NCBI GenBank assembly: GCA_002455255.1
Contig: DKKL01000035.1
Coordinates: forward strand, 1 to 64,000
From: Candidatus Tepidiaquacellales bacterium UBA6667
Lineage (GTDB): Bacteria; Bacteroidota; Ignavibacteria; Tepidaquicellales; Tepidaquicellaceae
Direction: 5' to 3'
DNA length: 64,000 bases
The notes under the pieces: generated by a model
What the model saw: only the letters and a program-made list of their open reading frames with translations
What the model was told of the DNA's origin: nothing
Database searches by the model: none
Position numbers and translations under genes: made by a program
Shown here: positions 9,246-17,728 of the stretch, one piece after another
Layout of the letters: each line of letters opens with the position of its first letter
Position numbering within the stretch: the stretch's first letter is position 1

Positions 9246-10244
9246 TTAATATCTGTGATAAACTAAACCTAATTTTTCAAAAACTTCTGAAACTTTTTTA
9301 TTCGCAATATCATTAGCACCTGCATTTCCTTTCAATACTACTTTCATTAACTGTTCTTCGTCTTCTCTTAACTCACTGAATTTTTTCTGCATAATTTCTA
9401 ATTTTCCGGCAACTAATTCCCCAAGTTCAGTTTTAAATTTTCCATATCCTTCGTTCATATAATCTTTTTCAATATCATCTACGCTTTTACCCGAAAATCC
9501 TGAATAAATATTCAATAAATTGCTTATCGCAGGTTTTTTTTCCATATCAAACTTAACCGTATTATCAGAATCTGTTACAGCTCTCTTAAATTTTTTAATT
9601 ATTATATCCGGTTTATCCTGTAACGCTATATAACTGTCTTCTGTTTCACTTTTGCTCATCTTTGTATCAGGATTCTTTAAACTCATTATCCTGCTTGTAG
9701 ATTTTGAAATTGTTCCTTTTGGTTCTTTAAACGTCTGACCATATAAATTGTTAAATCTGTTTGCAATATTTCTTGTTAATTCAAGATGTTGAATCTGATC
9801 GTCTCCAACGGGTACTTCATCAGCATCGTATAATAAAACATCACCTGCCATCAATACAGGATATTCAAATAATCCTGCAAGCTGACCATCTTTTGATGAT
9901 TTTGATACTTTGTCTTTAAATTGAGTCATCTTTCCTAATTCACCAATTGTTACAAAGTTTGTTAAAACCCAGCAAATTTCTGAATGTGCCGGAATCATTG
10001 ATTGAATAAATATTAATGATTTATCCGGATTCACACCACATGTCAAAAGCCAAGCAACAACATCAAATGTTCTTTTCCTTAACTCAAATGAATCTTGCCT
10101 AACAGTGATTGCATGTAAATTAGCAACAAAATAAAGTGATTCGTTATTTTCCACTTCCATCTCTGCCCATCTTTTCATTGCACCGAGATAATTTCCAATT
10201 GTCAATTCACCTGTAGGTTTTATTCCTGAAACTATTCTTTTCAT
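9246..10244 (-). CDS. trpS: Tryptophanyl-tRNA synthetase
   Basis: Class I aminoacyl-tRNA synthetase charging tRNA-Trp. It has 332 residues, the normal bacterial length. The HIGH-like TIGN motif (15-18) sits in GIKPTGELTIGNYLGA; KMSKS is at 195-199; FVTIGELGKMTQFKDK and the GDDQIQHLELTR segment are typical. It lies in the envelope operon between the M42 peptidase and uppS. An exact TATATTTG on the minus strand at 10263-10270 could be the -7 element of an internal promoter, but I see no -33 partner. Confidence 0.97.
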   Translation of the reverse strand: MKRIVSGIKPTGELTIGNYLGAMKRWAEMEVENNESLYFVANLHAITVRQDSFELRKRTFDVVAWLLTCGVNPDKSLIFIQSMIPAHSEICWVLTNFVTIGELGKMTQFKDKVSKSSKDGQLAGLFEYPVLMAGDVLLYDADEVPVGDDQIQHLELTRNIANRFNNLYGQTFKEPKGTISKSTSRIMSLKNPDTKMSKSETEDSYIALQDKPDIIIKKFKRAVTDSDNTVKFDMEKKPAISNLLNIYSGFSGKSVDDIEKDYMNEGYGKFKTELGELVAGKLEIMQKKFSELREDEEQLMKVVLKGNAGANDIANKKVSEVFEKLGLVYHRY

Positions 10245-10288
10245 ATAAATAAAAATTCAATGCAAATATATCATTCTCTTAAATGATA

Positions 10289-11305
10289 TTAATATTTAAA
10301 ATTTATTATGTAATAATAAGTAAGATTGTATGTGTTTAGTAACCCATTTATATGAGTTCTTTCCACACCGTGCGAGGCTGATACTCCGGGACCTATCAAT
10401 CCAACTCTCACGTCTGTTCCGGACGCCAAAGCTGCACTTCCGTCTGATCCGTAATATGGGTAAATGTCAATTACGTGATTGATTTTAAAATCTTTCGCAA
10501 GTTTCATCAGTTTATTCGTAACATCAAAATCATAAGGTCCGCTTGAATCTTTCGGACATATCGAAACCATATCTTCTTTTCCGTTACATCCATCACCAAC
10601 AACTGCCATATCAAGAACCAGCAACTCTTTTGCACTTTCAGGAATACCAACGCAAGCTCCATGACCAACTTCTTCATAATTTGAAAAATAAAATGCTGTG
10701 TCACCTTTATATCCTTCTTCTGCAAAATGTTTTATTAACTGAATCATAACTGCTACACAGGCTTTATTGTCTAAAAATCTGCTTTTTATAAATCCCGATT
10801 TTGTATTTTCAAATCTCGTGTCAAAAAACACATAATTACCTGTACCAATGTTTAGCTTTTTTATTTTATCCGGAGTATCTGCAAGTTCATCAAGTCTGAT
10901 TGACATTACTCCTGTTTCTCTTTTTGTTTCGCCAAGTCTGTTGTTCACATGTGCCGCAGGATTATTCATCAGAAATGTACCTCTGTAAAGCTCACCTGCA
11001 TAGTTCCTTACTGTAACGTATTCACCTTCAAATGAATTTAACTGTAATCCGCCGATTTTCGTTATCTCAAGAGTTCCATCGGAATTCACCTGTTTAACCA
11101 TCCCACCAAGAGTATCTACATGACTCGCGATTACTAATTCCGGATTATCAGAAAAGGAGACAAGTAATGAACCTTTATTTGTTATGCTAAGATTCAAAGG
11201 TAAATGCCTGAACTCGCTAATTAAGTAATTTATTATATCTTTGGTAAAACCTGATGGAGAGTTTATTTTTAGAATAGTCTCTAAAGTATTTACTATTTCA
11301 CTCAT
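10289..11305 (-). CDS. M42-family metalloaminopeptidase
   Basis: A 338-residue cytoplasmic two-metal peptidase (glutamyl/deblocking aminopeptidase type). Metal and catalytic residues are seen in order: H62 and D64 (ASHVDTLGG), D179 (RFLDNK), E211/E212 (NYEEVGHGA), D232 (LDMAVVGDG) and a late His in HGVERTHINGL. M42 enzymes trim N-terminal residues from peptides, often as large shells; the specificity cannot be read here. The start overlaps the end of the ftsB-like gene by eight bases, so both are on one transcript. Confidence 0.9.
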   Translation of the reverse strand: MSEIVNTLETILKINSPSGFTKDIINYLISEFRHLPLNLSITNKGSLLVSFSDNPELVIASHVDTLGGMVKQVNSDGTLEITKIGGLQLNSFEGEYVTVRNYAGELYRGTFLMNNPAAHVNNRLGETKRETGVMSIRLDELADTPDKIKKLNIGTGNYVFFDTRFENTKSGFIKSRFLDNKACVAVMIQLIKHFAEEGYKGDTAFYFSNYEEVGHGACVGIPESAKELLVLDMAVVGDGCNGKEDMVSICPKDSSGPYDFDVTNKLMKLAKDFKINHVIDIYPYYGSDGSAALASGTDVRVGLIGPGVSASHGVERTHINGLLNTYNLTYYYIINFKY

Positions 11306-11636
11306 TATTTTTTGTTGTGTCTGCCAAAACTTTATAAATTTTTTCGCCTTCTTTTGTTAATCCGTATTTTTCACGTGCAACAGATTCCAATTTATAATCT
11401 GATGTCTTTATATCATTTAATTCTTTTTGCAATTTTTCAGTCCTTTGTTGCTCTTCTTTCAAACTTTTTTCAAGTTTATTCTTCTCAGATTCCAAACTTA
11501 ACCTGTCAACAAGTCCCTTATTTCCAAATAAGTATAAACTCATTAGTAAAGAAAATATAATTATAAATAGGGCAAATAATTTATTATATTTGATAAATCT
11601 TACTAATTTAGTAAAGATATTTTCCTTTATTTGCAT
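11298..11636 (-). CDS. FtsB/DivIC-like septum formation initiator
   Basis: A 112-residue bitopic protein: a short cytoplasmic N-terminus, one membrane helix at about 20-40 (LFALFIIIFSLLMSLYLFG), a coiled coil with many Leu/Glu/Lys residues (45-80), then the family end motif YKLESVAREKYGLTKEGEKIY. FtsB/DivIC proteins join FtsQ and FtsL in the division complex. It heads the minus-strand envelope operon. The assignment rests on topology and the terminal motif. Confidence 0.85.
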   Translation of the reverse strand: MQIKENIFTKLVRFIKYNKLFALFIIIFSLLMSLYLFGNKGLVDRLSLESEKNKLEKSLKEEQQRTEKLQKELNDIKTSDYKLESVAREKYGLTKEGEKIYKVLADTTKNNE

Positions 11637-11754
11637 TTTATAAATATACTTATTAAATTTTTGTTTTAAAATCTAATTTATTGTCTTAACATAAATTTAA
11701 ATGCTTTTTTTTAATTAAATTCAAAGATTTAGATCAATTTTTCCAGATTCCCCA

Positions 11755-12600
11755 ATGGGTTATGATTTAACAAATATAAAAGCTGACCTGCATACACACA
11801 CCAATTTTTCAGATGGGATTTTGTCTCCTGCTGAATTGATAGCAAAAGCAGCAAATGCGGGTATAAACCTAATCAGCATTACAGATCATGATAATGTTAA
11901 TGCTATTGATATCGCAATAAACGAAGGTAAATCAAAAAATGTTGAAGTAATCCCCGGTATTGAACTCAGTGCTAATTTTAGGGATAAGGAAATTCACGTT
12001 TTAGCATACTTTATTGATCATTCAAGTAAATTGTTGACTTCTTATCTTCAGGAATTCCGTAACATCCGAATTAACAGAGTAATAAATATTCTTGAAAAAC
12101 TAAAAGAATATAATGTTTTTCTTGAACTAAAAGACATTCTAAATCAGGATGGAGTTAATGAAAATACATCAATCGGAAGACCTCATATTGCAAAAGCACT
12201 TGTTAAAAAAAAATATGTTAATACTTTTGGCGAAGCGTTTATAAAATATATAGGTGATGACAAACCGGCTTATGTAAAAAAAAATAATCCTGAAATAAAA
12301 GATGTTATAAAATTGATAAATGATTTAGGTGGATTGTCTTTTCTTGCTCATCCGGGTCGTATGTTTAAAAATGGCGAAGTAAATGAATTGTCCGGTGTAG
12401 GGTTGGATGGAATTGAAACTCTCCACCCTTCACATTCAAATGAAGACAGAAAATTCTATGCCGAAATCGCATCTCAAAATTTTATGCTCGAAAGTGGTGG
12501 TTCTGATTTTCATGGGATAAATTCTAATGATAATCTTAACTTTGGAAAATTTGTAATTCCCGGTAGTTTTATATTAAATATGAAAAGACGCCTGTTCTAA
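11755..12600 (+). CDS. PHP-domain phosphoesterase (TrpH/RNase AM-like)
   Basis: A 281-residue PHP metal-dependent phosphoesterase. The metal-binding motifs are all present in order: ADLHTHTNFSDG (H13, H15), SITDHDN, VIPGIELSANF, GRPHIAKAL, FLAHPGR and SGGSDFHG. Relatives such as E. coli YciV/TrpH hydrolyse 3',5'-bisphosphonucleotides and trim short RNAs 5' to 3'; the substrate here is inferred from family. It is divergent from the ftsB-like gene and ten bases upstream of ribH. Confidence 0.88.
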   Translation: MGYDLTNIKADLHTHTNFSDGILSPAELIAKAANAGINLISITDHDNVNAIDIAINEGKSKNVEVIPGIELSANFRDKEIHVLAYFIDHSSKLLTSYLQEFRNIRINRVINILEKLKEYNVFLELKDILNQDGVNENTSIGRPHIAKALVKKKYVNTFGEAFIKYIGDDKPAYVKKNNPEIKDVIKLINDLGGLSFLAHPGRMFKNGEVNELSGVGLDGIETLHPSHSNEDRKFYAEIASQNFMLESGGSDFHGINSNDNLNFGKFVIPGSFILNMKRRLF

Positions 12601-12610
12601 AATAATAAAT

Positions 12611-13063
12611 ATGAAAAAAAAATTAAATATCGCAATTATATTCTCTGAATTTAATAAACCTATTGTTGAAAACCTTGTGATAGGTTCTGAAGTTGCTTTA
12701 TCAGAAATTAAAAATCCCAAAATCAAAATAACTAAATATCAGGTTCCGGGAGCGTTCGAGCTGCCTCTTTTAATGAAACATCTCTGTTCTTCAAAAGTTA
12801 AAAAACCCGATGGGGTAATTGCCTTGGGTTGTATTATAAAAGGGGACACTGCACATTTTGAATATGTTGCGTTACCAGTGAGTATAAATCTGCAAAATAT
12901 ATCTGTTGAATATAAAATGCCTCTGGGGTTTGGAGTGCTAACGTGCTATACTTCAGAACAGGCATATGAAAGAAGTTTACTTGATGAACAAAATATTAAA
13001 AATAATAAGGGATATGAATCTGCTAAAGTTGTATTTGAAATGATTAAAACTTTAAAAAATTGA
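12611..13063 (+). CDS. ribH: 6,7-dimethyl-8-ribityllumazine synthase
   Basis: Penultimate step of riboflavin synthesis: condenses the ribityl-uracil amine with dihydroxybutanone phosphate. It has 150 residues. Visible motifs are FSEFNKPIVENL, VPGAFELPLL, GCIIKGDTAHFEYV (H82 would be the catalytic histidine) and FGVLTCYTSEQAYERS, whose Arg would bind phosphate. The segment after EYV differs from the common NEVAKGI, but the fold motifs are intact. No other rib gene is nearby. It converges on suhB with one base between the stop codons. Confidence 0.93.
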   Translation: MKKKLNIAIIFSEFNKPIVENLVIGSEVALSEIKNPKIKITKYQVPGAFELPLLMKHLCSSKVKKPDGVIALGCIIKGDTAHFEYVALPVSINLQNISVEYKMPLGFGVLTCYTSEQAYERSLLDEQNIKNNKGYESAKVVFEMIKTLKN

Positions 13064-13064
13064 T

Positions 13065-13853
13065 TTAATGTTTATGCTCTTTGCCTTTTTTAATAACTTC
13101 AAGTAAGTGATGATGAATTTTACCGTTTGAAGCAAGTATTTCGTTATTGTAAACAGAATATTCTCCACCTTCAAAATCACTTAATTTTCCTCCGGCTTCA
13201 GTTACCATCAGTGCACCGGCTGCAGTGTCCCACGCATTCAGATTAAATTCCCAAAAACCTTCAAACCTTCCACATGCAACCCAGCATAAATCCAATGCGG
13301 CTGAACCAAGTCTCCTCACAGGTATATCTTGCTTAACAACTTCTGCAAATACACCAACCGGATTTCTCGGATTATCACTGGTGTTATATGGAAATCCGGT
13401 TACAAGTAATGACTTTCTGAAATTATCATTTTCTGAAACTTTAATTTTTTTATCGTTTAAAAAGGCACCTTCTCCTTTTCCGGCATAAAATAATTCATTC
13501 CCCATCGGATTAAAAACTGTTCCGTATATTAATTCACCTTTGTGTTCCACTCCTATTGATACGCAACACAGTGGAATTGAATGTGCATAATTTATAGTTC
13601 CGTCTATGGGGTCAATTATCCATTTATATTCTGAATCTGTGAATAAATCTCCGCTTTCTTCTGTTAAAATATAATGATCAGAAAATTCACTTCGGATAAT
13701 TTTCATTATCATTTCTTCAGATTTCTTATCAACCTCTGTTACCAGATTGCTTTCTCTGTCCTTACTTTCAATTTTATAATCTCCTCCAAAATTATCGAGT
13801 AAAATCTTTCCTGCTTCTTTAGTTGCTTTTATTAATGTTTCTTTTATTTTCAT
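13065..13853 (-). CDS. suhB: Inositol monophosphatase family protein
   Basis: A 262-residue Mg-dependent sugar phosphatase. The three metal motifs are present: EESG near residue 70, WIIDPIDGTINYAHSIP near 85-100, and WDTAAGALMVTEAGG near 205-220. The family dephosphorylates inositol phosphates and related sugar phosphates; the physiological substrate is unknown here. The gene lies three bases after the PhnP-like hydrolase stop on the same strand. Confidence 0.9.
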   Translation of the reverse strand: MKIKETLIKATKEAGKILLDNFGGDYKIESKDRESNLVTEVDKKSEEMIMKIIRSEFSDHYILTEESGDLFTDSEYKWIIDPIDGTINYAHSIPLCCVSIGVEHKGELIYGTVFNPMGNELFYAGKGEGAFLNDKKIKVSENDNFRKSLLVTGFPYNTSDNPRNPVGVFAEVVKQDIPVRRLGSAALDLCWVACGRFEGFWEFNLNAWDTAAGALMVTEAGGKLSDFEGGEYSVYNNEILASNGKIHHHLLEVIKKGKEHKH

Positions 13854-13856
13854 TAT

Positions 13857-14624
13857 TTATTTTAATTTTAGAGTTAATCCGTCATAGGCAAGCTCAATTC
13901 CTTTCGGTAATTTTGCATTCATCTTATCGTGATTAATATCATGTGTCATATGCGTGAGATATGTTTTTGCAGGTCTCAGCTTCCCGGCTATGCTAACTGC
14001 CTCTTCTACATTTAAATGTGATGGATGCGGAAGTATTCTCAATGAATTTAATATCAGTACTTCCAATCCTTTCAGTTTATTCATCTCAACATCTGAAATT
14101 CTACTGCAATCTGTTATATATGCAAAATTTCCTATCCTATATCCGAAAATTGGTAATCTGCCATGCATCACTTCTATCGGTATAATTTCAACATTCCTTA
14201 TTTTAAATTTTTCATTTTTTATCTTATTAATCTTCACCATAGGAACGGCAAGATGTGAGACCAATTGTTCTTTAAAGGCATATCTGAATGTTGTTCTCAA
14301 TTCATCCATAGTTAAATCATTTCCATATAAATCTATATACTTATTGTGTAGTTGATTAATTTGTCTGATATCATCAAGACCGAGTATATGGTCAACGTGA
14401 TGATGCGTAAATAAAACCGCATCCAAATCAGAAATATTGTTGTTTATAAATTGTTGCCGAAAATCAATTGATGTGTCTATAAGGATTTTTTGACCTTCAG
14501 TTTCTATATAAGCGGAGGTTCTTAATCTTTTATCTTTTGGGTTTTTAGAGGTACAGGTTTCACAATAACAACCTATTTTTGGAACACCTTGAGATGTTCC
14601 GCTTCCTAAAATAATTACTTTCAT
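13857..14624 (-). CDS. PhnP-like MBL-fold phosphodiesterase
   Basis: A metallo-beta-lactamase fold hydrolase of about 255 residues. It has the start LGSGTSQGVPKIGC, a Cys cluster (GCYCETC) like the structural zinc site of PhnP, the HHHVDHILGLDD form of the HxHxDH motif, and later YITDCSR and LTHMTHD. PhnP opens cyclic ribose phosphates; relatives with other substrates exist, and there is no phn operon here. I chose ATG 14624 (MKVIILGSG). A TTG at 14642 would add six residues and overlap the upstream stop by four bases. Confidence 0.85.
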   Translation of the reverse strand: MKVIILGSGTSQGVPKIGCYCETCTSKNPKDKRLRTSAYIETEGQKILIDTSIDFRQQFINNNISDLDAVLFTHHHVDHILGLDDIRQINQLHNKYIDLYGNDLTMDELRTTFRYAFKEQLVSHLAVPMVKINKIKNEKFKIRNVEIIPIEVMHGRLPIFGYRIGNFAYITDCSRISDVEMNKLKGLEVLILNSLRILPHPSHLNVEEAVSIAGKLRPAKTYLTHMTHDINHDKMNAKLPKGIELAYDGLTLKLK

Positions 14625-14638
14625 TGAATACTTTTCGC

Positions 14639-14935
14639 TCAACCTTCAGTTTCACTTTCTATAATCTCTCTTATGTTAGGTTTAAGATATAATTCTTCAG
14701 TGCCTATAAGTGAAAGATTTTTAGCCATATAACTAATTTTTTTATCCTGCTCTAAGTTTTTATTAAGTAAAAAAAGTTTCTTCTCTCTGAGTAAACAAAA
14801 GCCCCCTTTGAATAATCCTTTTTCAATTCTAACTTCATATCCTAAATTTTCAAATACGTTTATTAACCCTTCAATTAACTCTTCTTTCTTATCGTCAATA
14901 TTTTTTTTCTGTACTTTTTTTATAACACTTGCCAT
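14639..14935 (-). CDS. Conserved-looking hypothetical protein, 98 aa
   Basis: A 98-residue protein that I do not recognise. It is mixed alpha/beta in character, with a lysine-rich start (VIKKVQKKNIDDKKEE), a helical segment ending NVFENLGYEVRIEKG, and FCLLREKKLFLLNKN. There is no signal peptide or membrane segment. It lies between a small membrane protein and the PhnP-like hydrolase, close enough to share their transcript. Confidence 0.6.
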   Translation of the reverse strand: MASVIKKVQKKNIDDKKEELIEGLINVFENLGYEVRIEKGLFKGGFCLLREKKLFLLNKNLEQDKKISYMAKNLSLIGTEELYLKPNIREIIESETEG

Positions 14936-14944
14936 AATATTTGA

Positions 14945-15541
14945 TTAGTTATCCTTAACTGCTAAATCGTCTTCTTCGTGAAATATATAATTATATGAAT
15001 GTAATTTCTCTCTCGATTTTTCTTCTTCCAGTTGTTCTGTTGTTTTTTTCATCGGTTGGAATACTGCACACCAGATTATGAAATAATAACTAAGCAGTGC
15101 AATCCAGGGAACTCCCCTCAATAAACCAATCCGCTCTCCAAATATTTTTAATAGTTGATCATGATTTTCCGGTCGCTCATTAAAAAGAAACATAAACTTT
15201 ATATCCAAATAATGACTGTAAAACTCAACAGGTGCAAACATAAAAAATAAAATTGAACACATTAAAAGCCATGGATTTTCTTTGAGATTAATTTTGCAGT
15301 TTTTTAAAAAAAATATGGCTGAAATGAAAACAACGCAATATGAAATGATAATTACTAATGAGGAATTTGAAACCTGTTTAAATATAAGATTTTCTTCATC
15401 AGGTGGAATGCTTGTTCTGAAATTAAATTCATCATATATTAAGAGTTCGTTGCCAATTAAAAATCTTATATTGATTGCACCAAGCCATGCAATTGCAAAA
15501 ATGCAAATTAAAAATAAAAATATTTTAGCTTTTTTATTCAA
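14945..15541 (-). CDS. Membrane protein, four predicted helices
   Basis: A 198-residue integral membrane protein of unknown function. Hydrophobic spans are at about 6-28, 62-80, 92-110 and 143-163, with a charged cytoplasmic-looking tail (MKKTTEQLEEEKSREK). The start appears to be TTG at 15541. It has no motif I can name. It heads a minus-strand run with the 98-residue protein, the PhnP-like hydrolase and suhB. Confidence 0.65.
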   Translation of the reverse strand: MNKKAKIFLFLICIFAIAWLGAINIRFLIGNELLIYDEFNFRTSIPPDEENLIFKQVSNSSLVIIISYCVVFISAIFFLKNCKINLKENPWLLMCSILFFMFAPVEFYSHYLDIKFMFLFNERPENHDQLLKIFGERIGLLRGVPWIALLSYYFIIWCAVFQPMKKTTEQLEEEKSREKLHSYNYIFHEEDDLAVKDN

Positions 15542-15615
15542 TAATAGAAAAATAACTTTTTTAACTGTTAATATAAATTCAGAAAAGTTTTAAAAATTCT
15601 TACTATTATTCACAG

Positions 15616-15741
15616 CCGTCCCAAACAAATTTAACACTTGTGTATGCATTAATCTCATATTGTTAAAATAGTTTTATTCTATTTATGTAATTCGGTTAAT
15701 TCGTGATAATTAGTGGAGAAGTTCGTAATTGTTTTGGACGG
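15616..15741. repeat. Non-coding segment bounded by imperfect inverted repeats
   Basis: CCGTCCCAAACAAATT at 15616-15631 is nearly the reverse complement of AATTGTTTTGGACGG at 15727-15741, with one mismatch and a one-base gap. The 126-bp A+T-rich segment has no open frame and lies between two divergent genes. It could be a decayed MITE-like element or chance. CCGTCCCAA also occurs in another intergenic region, at 38149-38157. Confidence 0.35.
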
Positions 15742-15827
15742 ATTTGATAATTATTATTTATCATATATCATTCATTCTGAATTTAATTTCATAATTAAAA
15801 TTATAAAATTAAATATAATTTTAACTT

Positions 15828-16916
15828 ATGCTTACAAAGGAAAACATAGAAGAAATTTTAAATAATTTTAATGATCCGCTTTTGAATTTGTCTTTTTCAG
15901 AATTAGGTTTCATAAATTCTTATTCAATCAATGGAGATAAACTAAAACTCAACCTTTCGGTTTCTGACGTTGATAATAATATCTTACAAAAACTTTCAGA
16001 AGATATCGGAAAAAAAATAATTTCAACACATCCTGAAATATCTGAAATTAATATAGATTTTAATTCCGGTGTAGTTGAACATATTGACAAAAAAAAATCA
16101 TCTGTTCTGCCAAATATTAAAAATACTATTGCTATTGCATCAGGAAAAGGTGGGGTCGGGAAATCAACCGTTGCTGTGAATATTGCTGTATCATTGACAA
16201 AACTTGGTTTTAAAGTCGGACTTATAGATGCTGATATTTATGGTCCTTCAATTCCCACTATGTTTAATATAAAAGAAAAACCAAAAATAACTCAGGTAAG
16301 CGGAAAAAATAAACTCATACCTGTTACTAAATATGGCGTTGAAATTATGTCAATAGGATTTTTAATTGAAGGAAATAATGCCGTTGTTTGGAGAGGTCCA
16401 ATGGCTTCAAGTGCGCTTAAGCAGTTTATGGGTGAAGTTGTTTGGGGAAATCTTGATTTTTTGCTTTTTGATATGCCTCCGGGAACAGGCGATATTCAGT
16501 TAACTTTAAGCCAGACTATCCCTCTGACAGGTGCTGTGATTGTTACTACTCCTCAGGAAATATCACTTATTGATGCTAAAAAAGGATATTCAATGTTTGA
16601 AAAAGTGAACGTCCCGACACTTGGAATTGTTGAAAATATGAGCTATTACTCACTTCCTGATGGAACTCAAGATTTTATTTTTGGAAAAGATGGTGGATTG
16701 GAAATGTGTAAAGAACTTGGGTTAAATCTGCTCGGACAGATTCCTATTAATAAAACTATCAGAGAAGGTGGTGATTCCGGAATGCCGGTGGCTGAGTTTA
16801 TTCCTGATTCAATTGAGTCAAAATCTTATTTAAATATTGCAAAAACAATAGTTAAAGAAGTAAATTTCAGAAATATTAAATCAAATAAAAAACCTGAACT
16901 TGAAATTAATATTTAA
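15828..16916 (+). CDS. Mrp/ApbC-family Fe-S carrier ATPase
   Basis: A 362-residue P-loop ATPase that carries or inserts Fe-S clusters. Residues 1 to about 80 form a MIP18/DUF59-like domain. The deviant Walker A GKGGVGKS is at 106-113, followed by DADIYGPSIPTMF, DMPPGTGDIQL and ENMSYYS. The paired cysteines (CxxC) that hold the bridging cluster in many Mrp proteins are missing: after ENMSY the sequence reads YSLPDGTQDFIFG. As I recall, Bacteroidota homologues also lack them. The nfu gene two places downstream supports a role in Fe-S assembly. Confidence 0.9.
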   Translation: MLTKENIEEILNNFNDPLLNLSFSELGFINSYSINGDKLKLNLSVSDVDNNILQKLSEDIGKKIISTHPEISEINIDFNSGVVEHIDKKKSSVLPNIKNTIAIASGKGGVGKSTVAVNIAVSLTKLGFKVGLIDADIYGPSIPTMFNIKEKPKITQVSGKNKLIPVTKYGVEIMSIGFLIEGNNAVVWRGPMASSALKQFMGEVVWGNLDFLLFDMPPGTGDIQLTLSQTIPLTGAVIVTTPQEISLIDAKKGYSMFEKVNVPTLGIVENMSYYSLPDGTQDFIFGKDGGLEMCKELGLNLLGQIPINKTIREGGDSGMPVAEFIPDSIESKSYLNIAKTIVKEVNFRNIKSNKKPELEINI

Positions 16917-16970
16917 TAAAAATTTTAATTTTAGATTTTTAAATATGTATATATTTTCTATATTTATTTT

Positions 16971-17393
16971 ATGAAAATAATTTTAACATTAATCATTTCC
17001 TTTTATTTTATTTCTTGTGGTTCTCCGGGTGGTTCTGATTCACCGGCAAATGCTATCAAAGATTTTGTAACGGCAGTTAAAGAAGGGAATCCGGCGAAAG
17101 CTTGGACTATTCTTTCAAAAGACTCTCAAAAACTGTATGAAGATATGGCAAAAAATCGTAACCAATCAGGACAGGAATTTTTTGTTGGTTCAATGAAAGA
17201 TGCAAAAGCACTCGGAATTCTCGGAAATGATTTTCAGGTTATGGAAGAAATAAAAGAAGGTGATGATAAAGCAATTGTCAATGTAATGACAATGAATGGT
17301 GAAACTCAGGAAATGTACACGATAAAAGAAAACGGTACTTGGCATCTTGACTATGCAAGAACAATGGAAGAAAGCCGAAAACTCGTTGAATAA
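16971..17393 (+). CDS. Small lipoprotein, DUF4878-like
   Basis: A 140-residue lipoprotein. The signal peptide ends in FISC, with C16 as the lipidation site, followed by a GSPGGSDSP linker. The mature part (PANAIKDFVTAVKEGNPAKAWTILS, then an alternating beta segment ending GTWHLDYA) resembles NTF2-like DUF4878 domains. The function is unknown. It sits between mrp and nfu on the same strand with short gaps. Confidence 0.75.
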   Translation: MKIILTLIISFYFISCGSPGGSDSPANAIKDFVTAVKEGNPAKAWTILSKDSQKLYEDMAKNRNQSGQEFFVGSMKDAKALGILGNDFQVMEEIKEGDDKAIVNVMTMNGETQEMYTIKENGTWHLDYARTMEESRKLVE

Positions 17394-17422
17394 TTAACCA
17401 AAACAGAACTCAAACAATTTAG

Positions 17423-17659
17423 ATGGAAGAAATAACACTTGAACGTGTGAACGAAGTATTAGAAAATGTCAGACCATATTTACAAATGGATGGTGGTGAT
17501 ATTGAAGTTGTAAATATTACGGAAGATAATATTATCGAAGTAAGACTTCTCGGTGCATGTGTAGGATGTGCATTAAGCCAAATGACACTCAGAGCAGGTG
17601 TTGAGCGTGCATTGATGCGTGAATTCCCAACCCTTAAAAGGGTTGAATCTGTCAGTTAA
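17423..17659 (+). CDS. Nfu-type Fe-S scaffold (NifU C-terminal domain)
   Basis: A 78-residue protein made of one NifU C-terminal domain: VRPYLQMDGGDIEVV and the cluster-binding CVGC in LLGACVGCALSQMTLRAGVERAL. Nfu proteins bind a [4Fe-4S] cluster between two subunits and pass it to apo-enzymes. With mrp upstream it forms a small Fe-S maturation group, possibly serving nadA 3.6 kb further on, though that link is only inference. Confidence 0.93.
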   Translation: MEEITLERVNEVLENVRPYLQMDGGDIEVVNITEDNIIEVRLLGACVGCALSQMTLRAGVERALMREFPTLKRVESVS

Positions 17660-17728
17660 AATGATGTTTTATTTTAATTTTAAAAACAGATTTGTTTCAT
17701 CAATTTAATTAACCATTTTATATCTACT

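Noticed and set aside
13954..14355. A 133-residue plus-strand frame
   Set aside because: It is the reverse shadow of the PhnP-like gene, which has clear metal motifs.
15542..15827. A hidden gene or tRNA in the gap before mrp
   Set aside because: No frame of useful length and no tRNA-like arms were found on either strand.
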